Position numbers and translations under genes: made by a program. This document shows positions 18,501 through 24,697 of a DNA stretch of 50,428 nt, one piece after another (position 1 is the stretch's first letter; every line of letters starts with the position of its first letter). A model generated the notes under the pieces. It was not told where the DNA came from. It searched no databases and saw only the letters and a program-made list of their open reading frames with translations. Location: the NCBI GenBank assembly GCA_003671025.1, contig QWPW01000024.1, positions 1 to 50,428 of the forward strand, given 5' to 3'. Origin of the DNA: Planctomycetota bacterium (GTDB lineage Bacteria > Planctomycetota > Phycisphaerae > Phycisphaerales > SM1A02).

Positions 18501-19585
18501 ACCGCACGCGGCAACCAATCGTGCAGTCGGGGAGCAACGTTGCAGTCGCGCCAAGTGCGGGCACTTCGACTGCGCTTCCACCAACGAGTTCACCACCACC
18601 GATTGCATCAGCCCCACCAGGCGCGTTGGCACCACCCAATGCGGCCAGTGCAAGCGTCAACGAAGCAGGAAAACGCACGCAAACACAAGGACGGCGAGAA
18701 GATTCGCAACTGCAGCCACCAGGCCGTGGCGCGCGCCGCGAGACCATTGATTCCGGCAGTGGCATCGCGCTCGGTGGTGGTGGAGGCGGCGGGTTCGCGA
18801 AGGGTCCTGCACCAACGCCCCCCGCGAATAGTCCCGCGGGCGTCATCGGAGATTTCTCTACAGCAGCGCGACCAGGTGGCGGCCTCGGTGGAAGCGGTGG
18901 GGCGATCGGTCCAGGAGGTGGCGCCAACAATCGCGGCCTCGATCGTGGCAAGATTGGTGAGAGTGCCGAGAAAGCAGCGACATTCTATGGACGCGCTAGT
19001 GGTCTCGGCGGCGGCACTTCCGCAGGTGAAACAGGGGGCAAGAAACAGGACGCGAAAGAAGGGTTGGACAAGTCGAAGTTAAGTTCCGGCGACGAAGCAC
19101 GCGATAGCGCGCGCGAACCATCAGCGCGTCAAGGCGAAACCATCGTCGATCAGTTGGGCACGACGGGCGCGAACGACGGTGCGATTGAAGTCACAGCAGC
19201 CTCGACAACCAAACCCGCGCTCACCGCAGGAAATCGTGATCGACTGGTGCGTGTAGTCGAGCGTCGATTGGTGTTGGTCGCACTCGCCGCGCTCATGGGA
19301 AATCAAGCGGTTATCCCGAGTTTGATCGAGGAATTTGCACTGCCTGCGCAGGGAAGCGGCGCGACGATTTCGGTGCGCGTGGCCATCAAAGTGACCACGG
19401 ATGCCAATGGCGCGATCGACGTGAAGTTGCTCGATTCGTTGCGCGCACTCGGCGTCACCATTGATGGCGAAGACGCCTCGCGTGGCCTCGTGGTGGCGAA
19501 CATGCCGCCGCAAGCAATCATCCGCAGCGCACTTCTTGCGGGAGTTTCCCGCATCGAACCGCTGGCCGGCTCGATCGCCGAATAG
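15503..19585 (+). CDS. Single-pass membrane protein with VIT and VWA domains
   Basis: This 1360-residue protein has about 70 cytoplasmic residues, one transmembrane helix (about 74-93, LASMAALLVCAFTLIALFM), a VIT domain (about 126-265; VEQTYANPYPRTIEAVYTFP) and a VWA domain. The MIDAS motif is D512-V-S-G-S. The strand FVLFLTDGYIG and the late motif TPYTSFIAVEKS place it with inter-alpha-trypsin-inhibitor-like bacterial proteins. About 95 residues (17290-17580) interrupt the VWA core. After residue ~1010 comes a low-complexity Pro/Gly/Ala/Ser region, then a folded-looking C-terminal ~110 residues. GAGGA at 15489-15493 supports ATG 15503. The short cytoplasmic N-terminus next to an overlapping sigma gene suggests, by inference, a fused anti-sigma and sensor. 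Binding partners are unknown. Confidence 0.83.
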   Translation: MTDSNHTNHSDDGKPVTGDRLDGLLRSWHDENKVAAHESQGGVLRAAEREALLGTADESNTGLQNIVARIGFLRLASMAALLVCAFTLIALFMKNTEKKAFAEGGMVQVAEGGALDALDDDGNTLGPCPLQHTDVKVEISGLFARTVVEQTYANPYPRTIEAVYTFPLSNRAAVDRMTMIVRSGSGEKVIEGEVKERALARAMYEEARESGYVASLLEQERPNIFTQSVANIEPGATVKVRIATIELATRKNGLATYAFPMVVGPRYIPGAPASMPTLPEGWEVRQGVVLRAPAGVELATEAVFSATRMTDLLERATPVRAAKNETIDQVLSMGEGISFTANYGNGSAERGVYFAAVGIGQLNGRFFFSPLGKDQGTGFSGDTTQVPDASRITPMPTKPSERAGHDISLTVTIDSGGPSITGIISSLHDVNIDETSRTTRVITLSDMKTIPNRDFIVHWSVGQNDIEPAFFAHVNDSADASVKGGYFALLVEPPTRVAPTAIRPRELIFVLDVSGSMDGFPIEKSKALARKAIAAMRATDTFNFITFAGATSVLWSEPRMASDENRKLADDFVNGAYGAGGTEMMTAINAALIQDGRSGLAPAKLLDLPADGRQVRVAVPHNALVAATSGSSMVMNAGVGSDGVARVIPVDLAVAIPANPKGLALLVDGTWETRDGNRIFAAKSAKFEEADARTRFVLFLTDGYIGNDQAVVQAVRDNARASRVMSFGIGNSVNRFLLEEMARAGRGTCEVVTLSEDADAVIDRLVRHIDSPVLTDIELDIPDGLGMRALLPAGDHLPDLFDQEPIVLLGRFDRANSGVITVRGRTGAGAWEREIRVDLPAQESKHDVVPTLWARAQVDELLLPKLAAVESETLDLPTKRAVIRLGESFHIATPYTSFIAVEKSRVTVGGKAMLVSVPVELPDGTNWACFFGEGVRPYDAIIAESRRSGARDITRAESSEALRSYAESFVVEAVKFGVVDLDVEQGEAENLGETFELSDYRTRQPIVQSGSNVAVAPSAGTSTALPPTSSPPPIASAPPGALAPPNAASASVNEAGKRTQTQGRREDSQLQPPGRGARRETIDSGSGIALGGGGGGGFAKGPAPTPPANSPAGVIGDFSTAARPGGGLGGSGGAIGPGGGANNRGLDRGKIGESAEKAATFYGRASGLGGGTSAGETGGKKQDAKEGLDKSKLSSGDEARDSAREPSARQGETIVDQLGTTGANDGAIEVTAASTTKPALTAGNRDRLVRVVERRLVLVALAALMGNQAVIPSLIEEFALPAQGSGATISVRVAIKVTTDANGAIDVKLLDSLRALGVTIDGEDASRGLVVANMPPQAIIRSALLAGVSRIEPLAGSIAE

Positions 19586-19647
19586 GGATGAATCCCCGCA
19601 ACGCACAGAGGTGCGCGTGACAAGTTCCCCCGCAAGCCCCATAGAAA

Positions 19648-19686
19648 CGAACAGGCGACGCTCACACGTCGCCTGTTCGCATTTTG
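19648..19686 (+). terminator. Rho-independent-like terminator after the VIT/VWA gene
   Basis: A perfect 13-bp inverted repeat (19648-19660 with 19667-19679) encloses a 6-nt loop and is followed by CATTTTG. It begins 62 nt after the VIT/VWA stop and ends before the next gene, so it should end the sigma-VIT/VWA transcript. The T-run is short (four). Confidence 0.8.
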
Positions 19687-19741
19687 TCGAGCCCTCCGCG
19701 AAATGCGCGGGTTTCCCAGTGATTTACGCCGATATCTCACT

Positions 19742-20059
19742 ATGTCCGCGTTCGGTCCATCCCCGATTCAACCTCTGATGCCCAGCGTGGTGCAGTCGTC
19801 ACTCATCGCGCAACAAGCGAGCAACGTCAAGGCGCGCGCCAAAAACAAACTGCAAGACGCGGATCCGAAGCGTCCGTTGATTCACGATGAGTTTCGACTC
19901 ACCGATCCGATGCGCGCAGAAGAAGTGGATTTCAAACCCGACGCCGTTGAAGAGTGGAAGCATCGTCGTCATCACACAGGGCATGTCGATCCACGCTTCG
20001 TTGTGGCGAACACGCCGGATGCGCCCGACGAAACAAGTCATCTCGATGTGAAGGGCTGA
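19742..20059 (+). CDS. Small hypothetical protein
   Basis: This 105-residue soluble protein starts at ATG 19742 (MSAFGPSPIQPLMPS), 55 nt after the hairpin terminator. The middle is basic and helical (QQASNVKARAKNKL) and the rest is acidic and charged. No signal peptide, membrane segment or known domain is seen. It converges on metF with 58 nt between the stops. Coding is likely because the frame is open with codon use like its neighbours, but the function is unknown. An earlier in-frame start at 19703 would overlap nothing but adds a less protein-like leader. Confidence 0.55.
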   Translation: MSAFGPSPIQPLMPSVVQSSLIAQQASNVKARAKNKLQDADPKRPLIHDEFRLTDPMRAEEVDFKPDAVEEWKHRRHHTGHVDPRFVVANTPDAPDETSHLDVKG

Positions 20060-20117
20060 GCGAAGCGCGCGACGTCAAGTCCGCGACTTTCCACCAACGA
20101 CACTTCAACAACTCAAG

Positions 20118-21017
20118 TTACGGCGACGGACGCACGCCAAGCGTGCGATAGATGCGCTTGGTCGCATCACTCTTGTTGAGCGTGTAGAAGTGAATCCCGC
20201 GCACATCGAGATCAAGCAGATCGCGGCATTGCTCTGTGGCCCAGTGAATTCCAGCGTTTTCGATGGCCTCGGCGTTGCCCTTGCATCGATCAATCGCCTT
20301 GAGCAGCGACGCGGGAAACCGCGTGCCGCCCGCGAGCTCAGCCATGCGCTTGAGTCCGCTCACCGAAGTGATGGGCATGATTCCCGCAATGATCGGCGTG
20401 CGAATTCCTGCGAGTTCGCAGCGCGCACGCCAATCATGAAACGCGCTGTTGTCGAAGAAGAGCTGCGTGACGATGTAGTTCGCACCCGCGTCGACTTTCG
20501 CTTTGAGATGTTCGATTTGCAACAACGTGTTCGGCGTTTCCGAGTGGCCTTCGGGAAAGCCCGCAACACCGATGCCAAAGCCGCGACCGCCGTTGACGCC
20601 AAGGCGCTCACCTTCACGTTTGAGAAAGCGCACCAAATCCGCCGCGTTCGGAAAGTCTCCCGGAGGCAAGAAGCGCGCGCCGGTCGGTGGATCACCGCGC
20701 AACGCCAAGATGTTGCTCACACCAGCAACCGCGTATCCCTCGAGAATGATGCGGATGTCATCTTTGGTGTGACCAAAGCACGTGAGATGCGGGACGGCTT
20801 CGATGGTGGTTTCGCGGCGCAATCGCGTCACTAATCGATGGGTGTTGTCGCGCGTCGAACCACCCGCGCCATAGGTCACCGACACGAAGCTTGGCGCCAA
20901 CGGTTCGAACTCGGCGATGGTGCGAAACAATCCATCCCAACCCGCGTCACTCTTGGGCGGGAAGAACTCGAAGCTCAGCGTGAGAGTGTCGCGCGCGAGA
21001 ATGTCCGCGAGGTGCAT
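20118..21017 (-). CDS. metF: Methylenetetrahydrofolate reductase
   Basis: This 299-residue FAD enzyme reduces 5,10-methylenetetrahydrofolate to 5-methyltetrahydrofolate, the methyl donor for methionine synthesis. The start LTLSFEFFPPKSDAGWDGL contains the family motif SFEFFPPK with the catalytic Glu. SVTYGAGGSTRDNT, HLTCFGHTKDDI, ILALRGDPP, FGIGVAGFPEGH and IVTQLFFDN follow in the usual order, and the length is normal. ATG 21017 is chosen because the family begins there; the frame is open further upstream into the divergent rex gene. Only 21 bp separate it from rex, so the two promoters must overlap each other's 5' regions. Confidence 0.93.
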   Translation of the reverse strand: MHLADILARDTLTLSFEFFPPKSDAGWDGLFRTIAEFEPLAPSFVSVTYGAGGSTRDNTHRLVTRLRRETTIEAVPHLTCFGHTKDDIRIILEGYAVAGVSNILALRGDPPTGARFLPPGDFPNAADLVRFLKREGERLGVNGGRGFGIGVAGFPEGHSETPNTLLQIEHLKAKVDAGANYIVTQLFFDNSAFHDWRARCELAGIRTPIIAGIMPITSVSGLKRMAELAGGTRFPASLLKAIDRCKGNAEAIENAGIHWATEQCRDLLDLDVRGIHFYTLNKSDATKRIYRTLGVRPSP

Positions 21018-21038
21018 GGGGGCGAAGGGTAGCGATGC

Positions 21039-21764
21039 ATGGAGCGGTTGGCGCGAGCGGTTCGTACCATGCAACGCGTGCCCGTTCGCAAGAGCATTCC
21101 CCGTCCAACCGCGCGACGATTGAGTTTGTACTTGCGTGAGTTGACCAGTCGACTTGAGCAAGGCGAGCTCACGGTGAACTCCAAAGCGCTCGGACGCACA
21201 CTGGGATTGACCGATGCGCAAGTGCGTAAAGACCTGGCGATTTTCGGGCAATTCGGCCATCCCGGACGCGGTTACACCATCGCGCAACTCATCGAATCAT
21301 TGCGACGCATCATGGGTCGCGATCGCAATTGGCGTGTGTGCGTGATCGGCGCGGGAAACATCGGTCGCGCGTTAGCGAGCTACGAACGATTCACCAGTGA
21401 GGGCTTCACCATCGCGGCGATCTTCGACAACGACGGTTCGTTGGGAACACGCGAAGTCGGCGGATTGACCGTGCTTCCGATGAGCAAACTCGCAAAGACC
21501 ATCGCGAGCGAGCGCATTCGCCTGGGCATCATCGCGGTCCCGCGCGAGTCAGCGCAACAGGTCGCCGATGCGTTGGTTGCGGCGGGCGTTGAAGGGATTC
21601 TCAACTTCGCGCCGCGACGGATCGAAGTGCGCGAAGGCATCGGCATCGTGAGCGTTGACTTCACAGTCGCGCTGGAGCAACTCACATTTCAGATTGCCAC
21701 AGGCGAGATAGTTGAGGACGGGAAGCATGCGTTGCCGCATGGCGATGCGTCGACGCAATCGTGA
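21039..21764 (+). CDS. rex: Redox-sensing transcriptional repressor Rex
   Basis: This 241-residue regulator binds DNA when NAD+ is high and is released by NADH. An N-terminal winged helix carries the Rex hallmark VRKDLAIFGQFGHPGRGY (about residues 62-79). The Rossmann domain follows with VIGAGNIGRAL (glycine loop about 104-109), AAIFDNDGSLG, GIIAVPRESAQQVAD and ILNFAPRRI. The length is slightly above the usual ~210 because of basic residues before position 21; ATG 21069 is an alternative start. It is divergent from metF. I did not find a convincing TTGTGA-type Rex operator nearby. Confidence 0.92.
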   Translation: MERLARAVRTMQRVPVRKSIPRPTARRLSLYLRELTSRLEQGELTVNSKALGRTLGLTDAQVRKDLAIFGQFGHPGRGYTIAQLIESLRRIMGRDRNWRVCVIGAGNIGRALASYERFTSEGFTIAAIFDNDGSLGTREVGGLTVLPMSKLAKTIASERIRLGIIAVPRESAQQVADALVAAGVEGILNFAPRRIEVREGIGIVSVDFTVALEQLTFQIATGEIVEDGKHALPHGDASTQS

Positions 21765-21856
21765 TCTTCTCGCGCCGACAAAGAGCGACACGCGCGCGAA
21801 TCCTCAACCACACGCCAACGCTCGGATCACTCACAACGGGTACAAACACTCCATCG

Positions 21857-22537
21857 ATGCATCTGCGCACGGCCACCATCTTTCCCGCCCTCCTCGTGAC
21901 TTCGATGCTCGGCTCATGCAGCGCCAAGATTCTTGGTCCCACTGACGGTGACACGTTGCGTGAACAACTCGCGAAGGTCACCACCCAGCGCGATGAAGCG
22001 ATGCTGCGGGAGAGCGAATTGCAGACACGCCTCGCAACGCTCGAGCGGGAGCGCAACGGCGCGATTGATCCACAAGCGCTCGCCGCGGTGGCGACTCTCG
22101 CGCGGGTAGGGATTTCTGGGCTGACGATGGTGCGCGAGACCTCGGCGGACACCGCGACTTTGGCGCTAGTCATCGTTCCCGAAGATGGGCTCGGCCGATT
22201 CCTGCAAGCAGCGGGGACACTTCAGGTTTCCGTCGCCGCACTCGCGCCAGGACACGCACCGACCGCCGCGGGAACACTCACGGTGACGCCGCTGGCGCTG
22301 CGCGACTGCTATCGCGCGGGGCTGATGGGCACGCATTACACCGTGGAAATCCCACTGAAATGGAGCGGCGACGACGCGCAAACTCGTGGAACCGTGCGCG
22401 CGGTTTCGGTGGCGATCGACTTCACCGATGCGCTCTCTGGCCGCAGCTTTCCAGCCGCGGCGACGATTCCACTCTTGCCTCCACGAACTCCGATTGCGCC
22501 GAATATTGAGAAGCCGCAGTCGTCTGTGCAAGAGTGA
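21857..22537 (+). CDS. Hypothetical lipoprotein with coiled coil
   Basis: This 226-residue lipoprotein starts at ATG 21857: TIFPALLVTSMLGSC ends in a lipobox, so Cys20 is lipidated. A coiled coil follows (LREQLAKVTTQRDEAMLRE and on to about residue 60), then a beta-rich domain with LALVIVPEDGLGRFLQAAG and TVEIPLKWSGDDAQ. No named family is recognised. The same frame is open back to 21761, overlapping the end of rex, but only the 21857 start gives a signal peptide. It probably belongs to a unit with the next small lipoprotein. Confidence 0.65.
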   Translation: MHLRTATIFPALLVTSMLGSCSAKILGPTDGDTLREQLAKVTTQRDEAMLRESELQTRLATLERERNGAIDPQALAAVATLARVGISGLTMVRETSADTATLALVIVPEDGLGRFLQAAGTLQVSVAALAPGHAPTAAGTLTVTPLALRDCYRAGLMGTHYTVEIPLKWSGDDAQTRGTVRAVSVAIDFTDALSGRSFPAAATIPLLPPRTPIAPNIEKPQSSVQE

Positions 22538-22601
22538 ACGCGACATCAACGCGTTAGCATGGGCTCACAACAGTGTCGAAGATGTTGGGTCCTCGAAGAA
22601 G

Positions 22602-22850
22602 ATGATGGTCACGATGCACACGCGCGCTTCAAACTCTCACTCATCGTCCGTCGCGCTGCGCGCAACCGTGATGAGTGCACTGCTCTTGCTCGCGAGCGGA
22701 TGCCAGCGCGAACTCTTCCCGTCAGATCTGCCGCGCACGCAGTTCGAGACCTACGACACCATGCGTCAGCGCTATGTTCCGCTTGAAGAACCCGACGTCT
22801 TCGGCACACCACAGCCCGCGTTGCGCGCGCGGCTTTCCCAGCAAAACTAA
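22602..22850 (+). CDS. Small hypothetical lipoprotein
   Basis: A frame of 82 codons has a clear lipoprotein signal: TVMSALLLLASGC ends in a lipobox. The mature part is only about 46 residues, polar, with TYDTMRQRYVPLEEPDVFG. Starts at 22602, 22605 and 22614 are all possible; a purine-rich GAAGAAG just precedes the first two. It is 64 nt downstream of the previous lipoprotein gene. Function unknown. Confidence 0.6.
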   Translation: MMVTMHTRASNSHSSSVALRATVMSALLLLASGCQRELFPSDLPRTQFETYDTMRQRYVPLEEPDVFGTPQPALRARLSQQN

Positions 22851-23120
22851 GCTCTTTCGTACGATGCTCGTGCTGAGCGTGCGCGATCCGTGCGCGATCA
22901 ATGTGTGACGTGGGGCATCGCACAACTCGCGTGTTCTTGCGTGCGACGCGCACTCAACTTTGACGCGCGAGCGGTTCTCGACCTCGCTCTCCCAACACAA
23001 CTGATCCGAGTGAACGCACCGATGGACCATGCGTTCGAGTCGTCACTTTTTACAACTTGAGCAATTCCTGCAGACACTCGTGCGTCGTGGTCGATTTCCG
23101 ATATTGTTCGCACCCCATTG

Positions 23121-23125
23121 AAGGA
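23121..23125 (+). promoter_or_regulatory. Ribosome binding site deciding a TTG start
   Basis: AAGGA lies 7 nt before TTG 23133. It makes that TTG the best start for the amidase gene, in preference to the TTG at 23118, which has no such site. The 282 nt between the previous stop (22850) and this start contain no other gene I can support. Confidence 0.6.
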
Positions 23126-23132
23126 ACAGCAC

Positions 23133-23813
23133 TTGGCAAGGAAGTCGCCGAAGCACTCGAACAGCGGATCGCACACGAACACCGGCAGCCGGAAGCGTCG
23201 TGCCGTGCATCCCAAGCGCACTGGAATTGTGTGGGGAGTCCTTGTCGGCGCGCTCACACTCGCGGGTGGTGCACTCGTCCTTGCTGACGGTTGGCGCGGC
23301 ATGCCCGCGGTCGCCGTTGCTGGCGTTTCTCAGGCAAATACAGCCATTCCCGTCACTTCGGGCAAGTGGCAAGCGATCGTCATTCATCACTCAGGATCGG
23401 CGGCGGGTACGGTCAGTGACCTCGCGCGGCAGCACGCGGCGTGGAACCTTCCTTCGCTGGGCTACCACTTCGTCATCGGCAATGGCAACGGCGAGACCGA
23501 CGGTTCGGTGAACTACGGACCACGTTGGATCGGGCAGGAATCTGGCGCCCATGTCGCTGATCGCGTCGCCGGCGCAACGCCTGATGCCGCCTGGTTCAAC
23601 GAACACTCCATCGGCATCTGCCTCATCGGAAACGGTGAGCGTCGTGAGTTCACCGAAGCGCAGATCGCAGCACTGGTTGATCTCGTGAGCAAACTGCAGC
23701 GTGAGTGCGGCATTCCTGACAGCAACGTTGTGCTGCACTCAGATCTCGCGGAAGTTGCGAGCCCCGGTCGATGGTTTCCGCGCGCACGATTCGCGATGCA
23801 CATCAGTGGTTGA
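23133..23813 (+). CDS. N-acetylmuramoyl-L-alanine amidase (Amidase_2/PGRP-like), membrane-anchored
   Basis: This 226-residue protein has a basic cytoplasmic start, an N-terminal anchor or signal helix (GIVWGVLVGALTLAGGALVL) and an amidase_2 domain. AIVIHHSGS supplies the first zinc His, LGYHFVIGNGNGETDGS is the substrate-groove motif, and VVLHSDLAEV supplies the second His. The third zinc ligand, normally Cys or Asp directly before Pro-Gly, is Ser here (VASPGRWFP), so activity is uncertain. It should act on the cell wall; planctomycetes do make peptidoglycan. The start is TTG 23133. The next gene's GTG overlaps its 3' end. Confidence 0.8.
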   Translation: MARKSPKHSNSGSHTNTGSRKRRAVHPKRTGIVWGVLVGALTLAGGALVLADGWRGMPAVAVAGVSQANTAIPVTSGKWQAIVIHHSGSAAGTVSDLARQHAAWNLPSLGYHFVIGNGNGETDGSVNYGPRWIGQESGAHVADRVAGATPDAAWFNEHSIGICLIGNGERREFTEAQIAALVDLVSKLQRECGIPDSNVVLHSDLAEVASPGRWFPRARFAMHISG

Positions 23814-24657
23814 CGCGTCGCAGCGAATCGACGGCGTCGTTCCAACTAGCGTCGCTCCAACCAGCATCGGTCCAACCGGCATCGTTCCAACCAGCATCGG
23901 TCCAACATGGGCGAGTGCACTGGATCGACTGCGCGCATGGCCTGCGCCGCAAGCGTTGCTCTTTGATCTTGACGGCACGCTCGTCGACTCAGTCGAAGAT
24001 ATTTTCGTGTCGACCAACGCGCTCATGAGCGAACTCGCTCTGCCGCCACGTACTCGCGACGAGGTGTCCATCTGGATCGGCAATGGCGCGCGCATGTTGG
24101 TCGAGCGCGCGATCGCGGGGCGCTTCGAAGGTTTCGCAGACGACATCAACGCCGCCACGCAGCATGCACGCGCCGATGCCGCGATGGCGCGCTTTCGCGC
24201 GATCTATCAAGAGGCATGCGTTCGTCACACCGTTCCGCTGCGAGGCGCGCATGACTGTCTCGCCCATGCACACGCGCGCGGACTCGGCATCGCCATCGTG
24301 ACCAACAAACCACTGGCGCCAACCCAACGCATCATCGATGCCCTCGGTTGGCGCGCGTTTGTGAGTGCGGTGGTGGCCGGCGATTCGCTGAGCGTGCGCA
24401 AGCCCGATCCAGCTCCGCTCGTTGAAGCGCTGCGGCAACTTGATGCCACGCACGCTTGGATGATTGGTGATTCCGCCAACGATGTCGGTGCGGCGCGCGC
24501 GGCGGGCATGCCTAGCGTGGTGGTGCGCGGCGGCTACAACCACGGAAACCCCGTGGAATCACTGCATCCCGCGCCTGAGGTGATTCTCGATTCGCTCGAG
24601 TCGTTGCCCGCGCTTGTCGACGGGATCACGGTTGCGAGTTCGCAACACCGTGACTGA
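23806..24657 (+). CDS. HAD-superfamily hydrolase, phosphoglycolate-phosphatase-like
   Basis: This 283-residue HAD phosphatase is of the Gph type. Motif I is LLFDLDGTLVDS (Asp54, Asp56), motif II is AIVTNKP, the lysine motif is RKPDPAPLVEAL, and motif III is MIGDSANDVGAARAAG. A helical cap (MSELALPPRTRDE and on) sits between motifs I and II. The likely substrate is 2-phosphoglycolate, but family members vary. No ATG exists before motif I, so GTG 23806 is proposed; it overlaps the amidase stop by 8 nt and the first 35 residues are then a PTSIG-type pentapeptide repeat unlike any HAD family. The gph name is not certain. Confidence 0.83.
   Translation: MVDASQRIDGVVPTSVAPTSIGPTGIVPTSIGPTWASALDRLRAWPAPQALLFDLDGTLVDSVEDIFVSTNALMSELALPPRTRDEVSIWIGNGARMLVERAIAGRFEGFADDINAATQHARADAAMARFRAIYQEACVRHTVPLRGAHDCLAHAHARGLGIAIVTNKPLAPTQRIIDALGWRAFVSAVVAGDSLSVRKPDPAPLVEALRQLDATHAWMIGDSANDVGAARAAGMPSVVVRGGYNHGNPVESLHPAPEVILDSLESLPALVDGITVASSQHRD
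23842..23909 (+). repeat. 15-bp tandem repeat, about 4.5 copies
   Basis: Units of 15 nt at 23842, 23857, 23872 and 23887 (type CCAACCAGCATCGGT), plus a partial unit at 23902, encode PTSVA-PTSIG-PTGIV-PTSIG-PTW in the HAD frame. The units differ by one to four bases, and the second and fourth are identical. Confidence 0.9.
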
Positions 24658-24670
24658 TGGCGTGACTGAT

Positions 24671-24697
24671 GACACGAACTCGTGTTCAGTTCGTGTC
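24671..24697. terminator. Hairpin between convergent genes
   Basis: A perfect 10-bp inverted repeat (24671-24680 with 24688-24697) with a 7-nt loop sits between the HAD stop (24657) and the stop of the oppositely oriented adaptor gene (24686-24688). It includes the last codons of the adaptor. It has no T-run on either side, so a role as a two-way terminator is likely but not certain. Confidence 0.55.

Noticed and set aside
23842-23909. 15-bp repeats as a CRISPR-like array
   Set aside because: There are no spacers; the units are contiguous and coding-phase.
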